Assembly (NCBI RefSeq): GCF_029633915.1
Contig: NZ_CP091092.1
Span: 2,294,001 to 2,358,000 of the forward strand
Source of the DNA: Methanomicrobium antiquum
Lineage (GTDB): Archaea > Halobacteriota > Methanomicrobia > Methanomicrobiales > Methanomicrobiaceae
DNA: 64,000 nucleotides
Reading direction: 5' to 3'
The notes beneath the pieces are model-generated. The model had not been told where the DNA came from. It saw nothing but the letters and a program-made list of their open reading frames with translations, and did not search any database. Below, piece by piece: positions 61,436 to 64,000 of the stretch. Position 1 is the stretch's first letter, and each line of letters starts with the position of its first letter. A program made the position numbers and the translations under genes.

Positions 61436-62228
61436 TTTTTACCCCCGGAAACATTGCCCTTGCAAACTTCTCAATGAAATTTTCTTTCTTCTTTTTGGAG
61501 GTAATTACATCCTCCTTGTAATCAACGCCGATAATTGAGGCAGATATTCGTCGGAATGCCCTTGATGCTTCTGATGTTGGAAACTTTGACACAACAGGAG
61601 AACGGCCTGCAGAGGCTCTTCTTACATTTACATCTTCAGGAATCATTCCAAGGACAGGAACGCCGAGCATCTTTTCAATCTGGGAGCGGGTGTTTGTATC
61701 GTTAACATTTCCAATGCGGTTTATAATTGCACCTTTGACTTTTCCGCCTATCATCTCGGTGAGCATTTTTGTCTTTAATGCATCAACAAGAGATGAGATA
61801 TCCGGGTTTACAACAAGAATTATCTCATCTGCAATTGCAAGCGGAACAATTCCGTCATGGTTTATTCCTGCAGGAGCATCAATTATCAAATAGTCGCATT
61901 CATCAACAATATCTTTTAGAATATCTGTTAATTTCTCAGGATCTGATTTTTTAAAGCCTTCAAGCGAAAGTCCGCTTGGAATTACCATAACACCGTAAGG
62001 TCCTTCATAGATTGCTTCATGAATGTCTGCTTTGCCGGCGAGCACTTCATGCAGTGTAACAGGCATGTTTTCAAGGCCTAAGATAAGTCCCAGATTTGCC
62101 ATACCCATATCAGAGTCTAAAATAAATGTCCTTTTTTTATGGTATGCAAGCATTGAGCCCAGATTTGCAGTTACTGTTGTTTTTCCGGTTCCCCCTTTGC
62201 CGGATGCTATTGTAAAAACTGTTGTCAT
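61425..62228 (-). CDS. MinD/ParA-family ATPase
   Basis: 267 residues. Deviant Walker A SGKGGTGKTTVTANLG, DSDMGMANLGLILGLE (FlhG/MinD A' motif), DYLIIDAPAGINHD. After 225 a basic tail (KKKKENFIEKFARAMF) may act as a membrane-targeting helix. Located between two Roadblock-like genes and a small membrane protein, so it may organise a polar or membrane complex. Confidence 0.9.
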   Translation of the reverse strand: MTTVFTIASGKGGTGKTTVTANLGSMLAYHKKRTFILDSDMGMANLGLILGLENMPVTLHEVLAGKADIHEAIYEGPYGVMVIPSGLSLEGFKKSDPEKLTDILKDIVDECDYLIIDAPAGINHDGIVPLAIADEIILVVNPDISSLVDALKTKMLTEMIGGKVKGAIINRIGNVNDTNTRSQIEKMLGVPVLGMIPEDVNVRRASAGRSPVVSKFPTSEASRAFRRISASIIGVDYKEDVITSKKKKENFIEKFARAMFPGVKNAN

Positions 62229-62255
62229 AGATTAATTACTCCGTTTTAATTTCTC

Positions 62256-62843
62256 CTACATGTTTTTGCCAAGTATAAACCTGATATCCTTTTCAATCAG
62301 TAAAAGATCTGTTTTGGAAAGGTCTGAATCTGATTTGATAATTCCTACAACTGTTTTGCCCTTGTAGGGAATTCCTATTAGTCTTATCTTATCCGATTCC
62401 GGCTGGCTGTCTTTTTGGTACATATAGCTGTAGTTTGCCGCGTCTGCTTCAGCCGTTGATTTATCCTCAGTTGAGCTTATCACAAGGCCGTCGGATGTTG
62501 CCATTGTAAATGATTTTAAGCTGTAGTGTCTGAAGAGCAAAAGAAGATTCTCCTGAATTGAATCTGAAGTGTAGATAAGAGAAGGATTTGAATCTTTTTT
62601 GCGATTATCTTCACTTCGTTCTGTACTCGTATCAGCAGAATCAGAAATATTTTCCTGTTGAATTTTTTTAAAATTAAGAGTGGTGGCCTTTTTTTCTTTA
62701 GTTTTAGATGTCTCTTTAGATGTTTTTTCAATAAAGTTTCTCATCTGGTTAGAAAGCATTAAAACTGCAAATAAGAGCAGAAGAAGAAGTACGGCAATTG
62801 CTGTAAGCATTACATTTCCGTACACTACCGGATCAATAGTCAT
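62256..62843 (-). CDS. Membrane-anchored Roadblock-like protein
   Basis: 195 residues. Single N-terminal helix (about 7-28, NVMLTAIAVLLLLLLFAVLML), a charged linker (about 30-95), then a C-terminal domain (SIQENLLLLFRHYSLKSFTMATSDGLVISSTEDKSTAEADAANYS, LIGIPYKGKTVVGIIKSDSDLSKTDLLLIEKDIRFIL) with the strand pattern of Roadblock/LC7. Overlaps the upstream gene by 4 nt and is followed 27 nt later by MinD. Confidence 0.65.
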   Translation of the reverse strand: MTIDPVVYGNVMLTAIAVLLLLLLFAVLMLSNQMRNFIEKTSKETSKTKEKKATTLNFKKIQQENISDSADTSTERSEDNRKKDSNPSLIYTSDSIQENLLLLFRHYSLKSFTMATSDGLVISSTEDKSTAEADAANYSYMYQKDSQPESDKIRLIGIPYKGKTVVGIIKSDSDLSKTDLLLIEKDIRFILGKNM

Positions 62844-63550
62844 TTTTTGGTGTCTCCGTTATTTTTGTCTGTTATTAAATGATCAAGATGAATTCTTTTC
62901 AGAATTTCTGCGGCATTAAGCCTGAAATCCTTCTCAATTGATTCAATTTCTGATTTGTCAATTGATAAAAGAAAATCCTCATCGGTTTCCAAATTATCAG
63001 CATTCAAAGGTTTCTTTGAATTTTTTTCATAGGAACTATTAATTTTTTCACTTAAATTTTTCACATCAGATTTTTTGTTTTCTGTGTATCTTTTATCGTC
63101 TGCTAAATTATCGCCGGATGGATTATATTCAGCCGAATTTTGTGTTTTATCTTTGGTTTTTAAACTCAAAAGAGAGTCTGAAGTGTTATTTTTAGATTTG
63201 TCAGAATTGTTCTCCAAAGAAGAGAAAAATGAATTAGAAGTCTCTGAATCAACACTGCATTTTGAATTGAATTCTTTTGCAAGTTTTATCTGGGCGTCAT
63301 TGTATAGCGAAAGCTCAACTGTAATAATACACTCTTTGTCCAAAATAAGGCTGTTTAGGAGAGAATCGCCACATTTCTCAGAAGACTCGGCAAGAATTAT
63401 ATCTCCGTTTTCAAATACAATCTCCGCCTGAGTCTCTCCGAAGATTCCAAAACAGCATCCTGTGAAATTGTTTCCTGAAAGGTTAAAAAGACAGGTTTTA
63501 ATGTCATCGCCACGAACGAATTTTTCAAATCTGCCTCTTGGAAGCTGCAT
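62840..63550 (-). CDS. DUF2226/DUF4388-like protein with disordered middle
   Basis: 236 residues. N-terminal domain about 1-95 (LPRGRFEKFVRGDDIKTCLFNLSGNNFTGCCFG, AEIVFENGDIILAESSEKCGDSLL) resembles the N-terminal domain of the 56784 gene. Residues about 100-190 are polar and Ser/Asn/Lys-rich, likely disordered. Then a helical end (LRLNAAEILKRIHLDHLI). First gene of the MinD operon. Confidence 0.6.
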   Translation of the reverse strand: MQLPRGRFEKFVRGDDIKTCLFNLSGNNFTGCCFGIFGETQAEIVFENGDIILAESSEKCGDSLLNSLILDKECIITVELSLYNDAQIKLAKEFNSKCSVDSETSNSFFSSLENNSDKSKNNTSDSLLSLKTKDKTQNSAEYNPSGDNLADDKRYTENKKSDVKNLSEKINSSYEKNSKKPLNADNLETDEDFLLSIDKSEIESIEKDFRLNAAEILKRIHLDHLITDKNNGDTKK

Positions 63551-63674
63551 ATTTGTACCTGAAGAGAATTAATAATATTAACCTTCGCATTTTTTGAAAA
63601 GAAATTATTATATTCACTCTGAGATAAGAAAAATAGGTAATATTGAAATTTTAAGCAATAAATGAAATATTATT

Positions 63675-64000
63675 TCATGACTTTGTTATTTTTATAATCT
63701 CACTGCAGGCTTTATGGATACCTGTCATCACCTCTTTGTCAATTTCATCAGAATACTCTTCTATGAAATCAACCTCAATTCCAATTGTTATTATCTCAAT
63801 TCCGGGGATAATCTCCTTTGCAATCTCCACAACCTCTGAAATTGAAGCGTCATGCATCGACATTGTTGAAGGAATGAAGGGGGGAGTGTCATAAAAAATT
63901 TTAATATCGCCTTTTTTCTCACCAATTCCAAGCATTGCGTCAACAATTATTATGCGCTCGAAGTCTTCCATATCGGCAATCAGACCAAGACCGCCTGTTC
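63675..64000 (-). CDS. Hydrogenase maturation endopeptidase, 5' end beyond window
   Basis: The frame is open to the right edge; the visible 108 codons begin TGGLGLIADMEDFERIIIVDAMLGIG. DAM after IIIV and MSMHDASI supply the Asp and His of the metal site of HycI/HybD/HyaD proteases. The missing N-terminus should hold the GxGNxLxxDD(G) motif. It would cut the C-terminal peptide of the hydrogenase large subunit encoded 4 kb away on the same strand. Confidence 0.8.
   Translation of the reverse strand, partial: TGGLGLIADMEDFERIIIVDAMLGIGEKKGDIKIFYDTPPFIPSTMSMHDASISEVVEIAKEIIPGIEIITIGIEVDFIEEYSDEIDKEVMTGIHKACSEIIKITKS

Overview
The window looks like chromosomal DNA of an AT-rich methanogenic archaeon, most probably a Methanomicrobiales member close to Methanoplanus/Methanolacinia (inference from gene content; no 16S or mcr gene is present to prove it). 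Evidence: an Mvh-like [NiFe] hydrogenase with its maturation protease, a nadX-nadA-nadC operon, archaeal TATA-type promoters, methanogen-type PAS histidine kinase, serpin, Roadblock/MinD genes, a free-standing 5S rRNA and a tRNA-Cys outside any rRNA operon.

Layout. 0-8 kb: a truncated receiver-like gene, an MFS exporter, a CARF-HTH (Csa3-like) regulator, tRNA-Cys, an AbrB-type protein, a secreted protein with a PGF-CTERM-like tail, then an accessory patch of small, duplicated and truncated genes (wHTH + DUF3467 pair, a truncated DUF1016 gene, a tiny zinc-ribbon ORF with a relic copy). 8-15 kb: an iron/cobalamin-type ABC importer with a methyltransferase, a SulP permease and a universal stress protein. 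15-19 kb: a metalloid-resistance-like regulon: TSUP exporter, ArsR with a CVC motif, ArsP-like permease and a thioredoxin-DUF2703 fusion, with four matching 20-bp palindromes at the promoters. 19-28.5 kb: hybrid cluster protein with cupin and HxlR, an MFS exporter flanked by two frameshifted pseudogenes, a zinc/cadmium P-type ATPase with a His-rich MarR regulator, a J-domain protein and a serpin.

31.8-43.9 kb is a defence island built on a type I restriction-modification locus: hsdM, DUF1016 nuclease, the last 29 codons of a second hsdM, the N-terminus of a second DUF1016 gene, a TIR-domain gene and a small membrane protein gene, the C-terminal tail of the second DUF1016 gene, hsdS, an inverted pair (ASCH; PIN-GNAT-ASCH-like fusion), a heptad-repeat coiled-coil/HTH gene and hsdR. 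The best candidate for an undescribed system is the TIR + membrane protein pair sitting inside the second DUF1016 gene, overlapping by ATGA junctions with the tail fragment and hsdS, so that the effector is translated with the specificity subunit. The coiled-coil gene is coupled to hsdR in the same way.

44-54 kb: a multi-PAS kinase, orphan 5S rRNA, a KamA-family radical SAM enzyme, a 1.1-kb gene-free region with a structured leader and two mini-ORFs, a MacB-type ABC system, and a Doc-like gene with an altered Fic motif. 54-64 kb: NAD biosynthesis, Roadblock/LC7 and MinD-type genes, and the hydrogenase operon (ferredoxin, V4R protein, small and large subunits), ending in a truncated maturation protease.

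Across the window about a dozen intergenic copies of a ~67-bp double-palindrome element occur in both orientations, with no transposase nearby.
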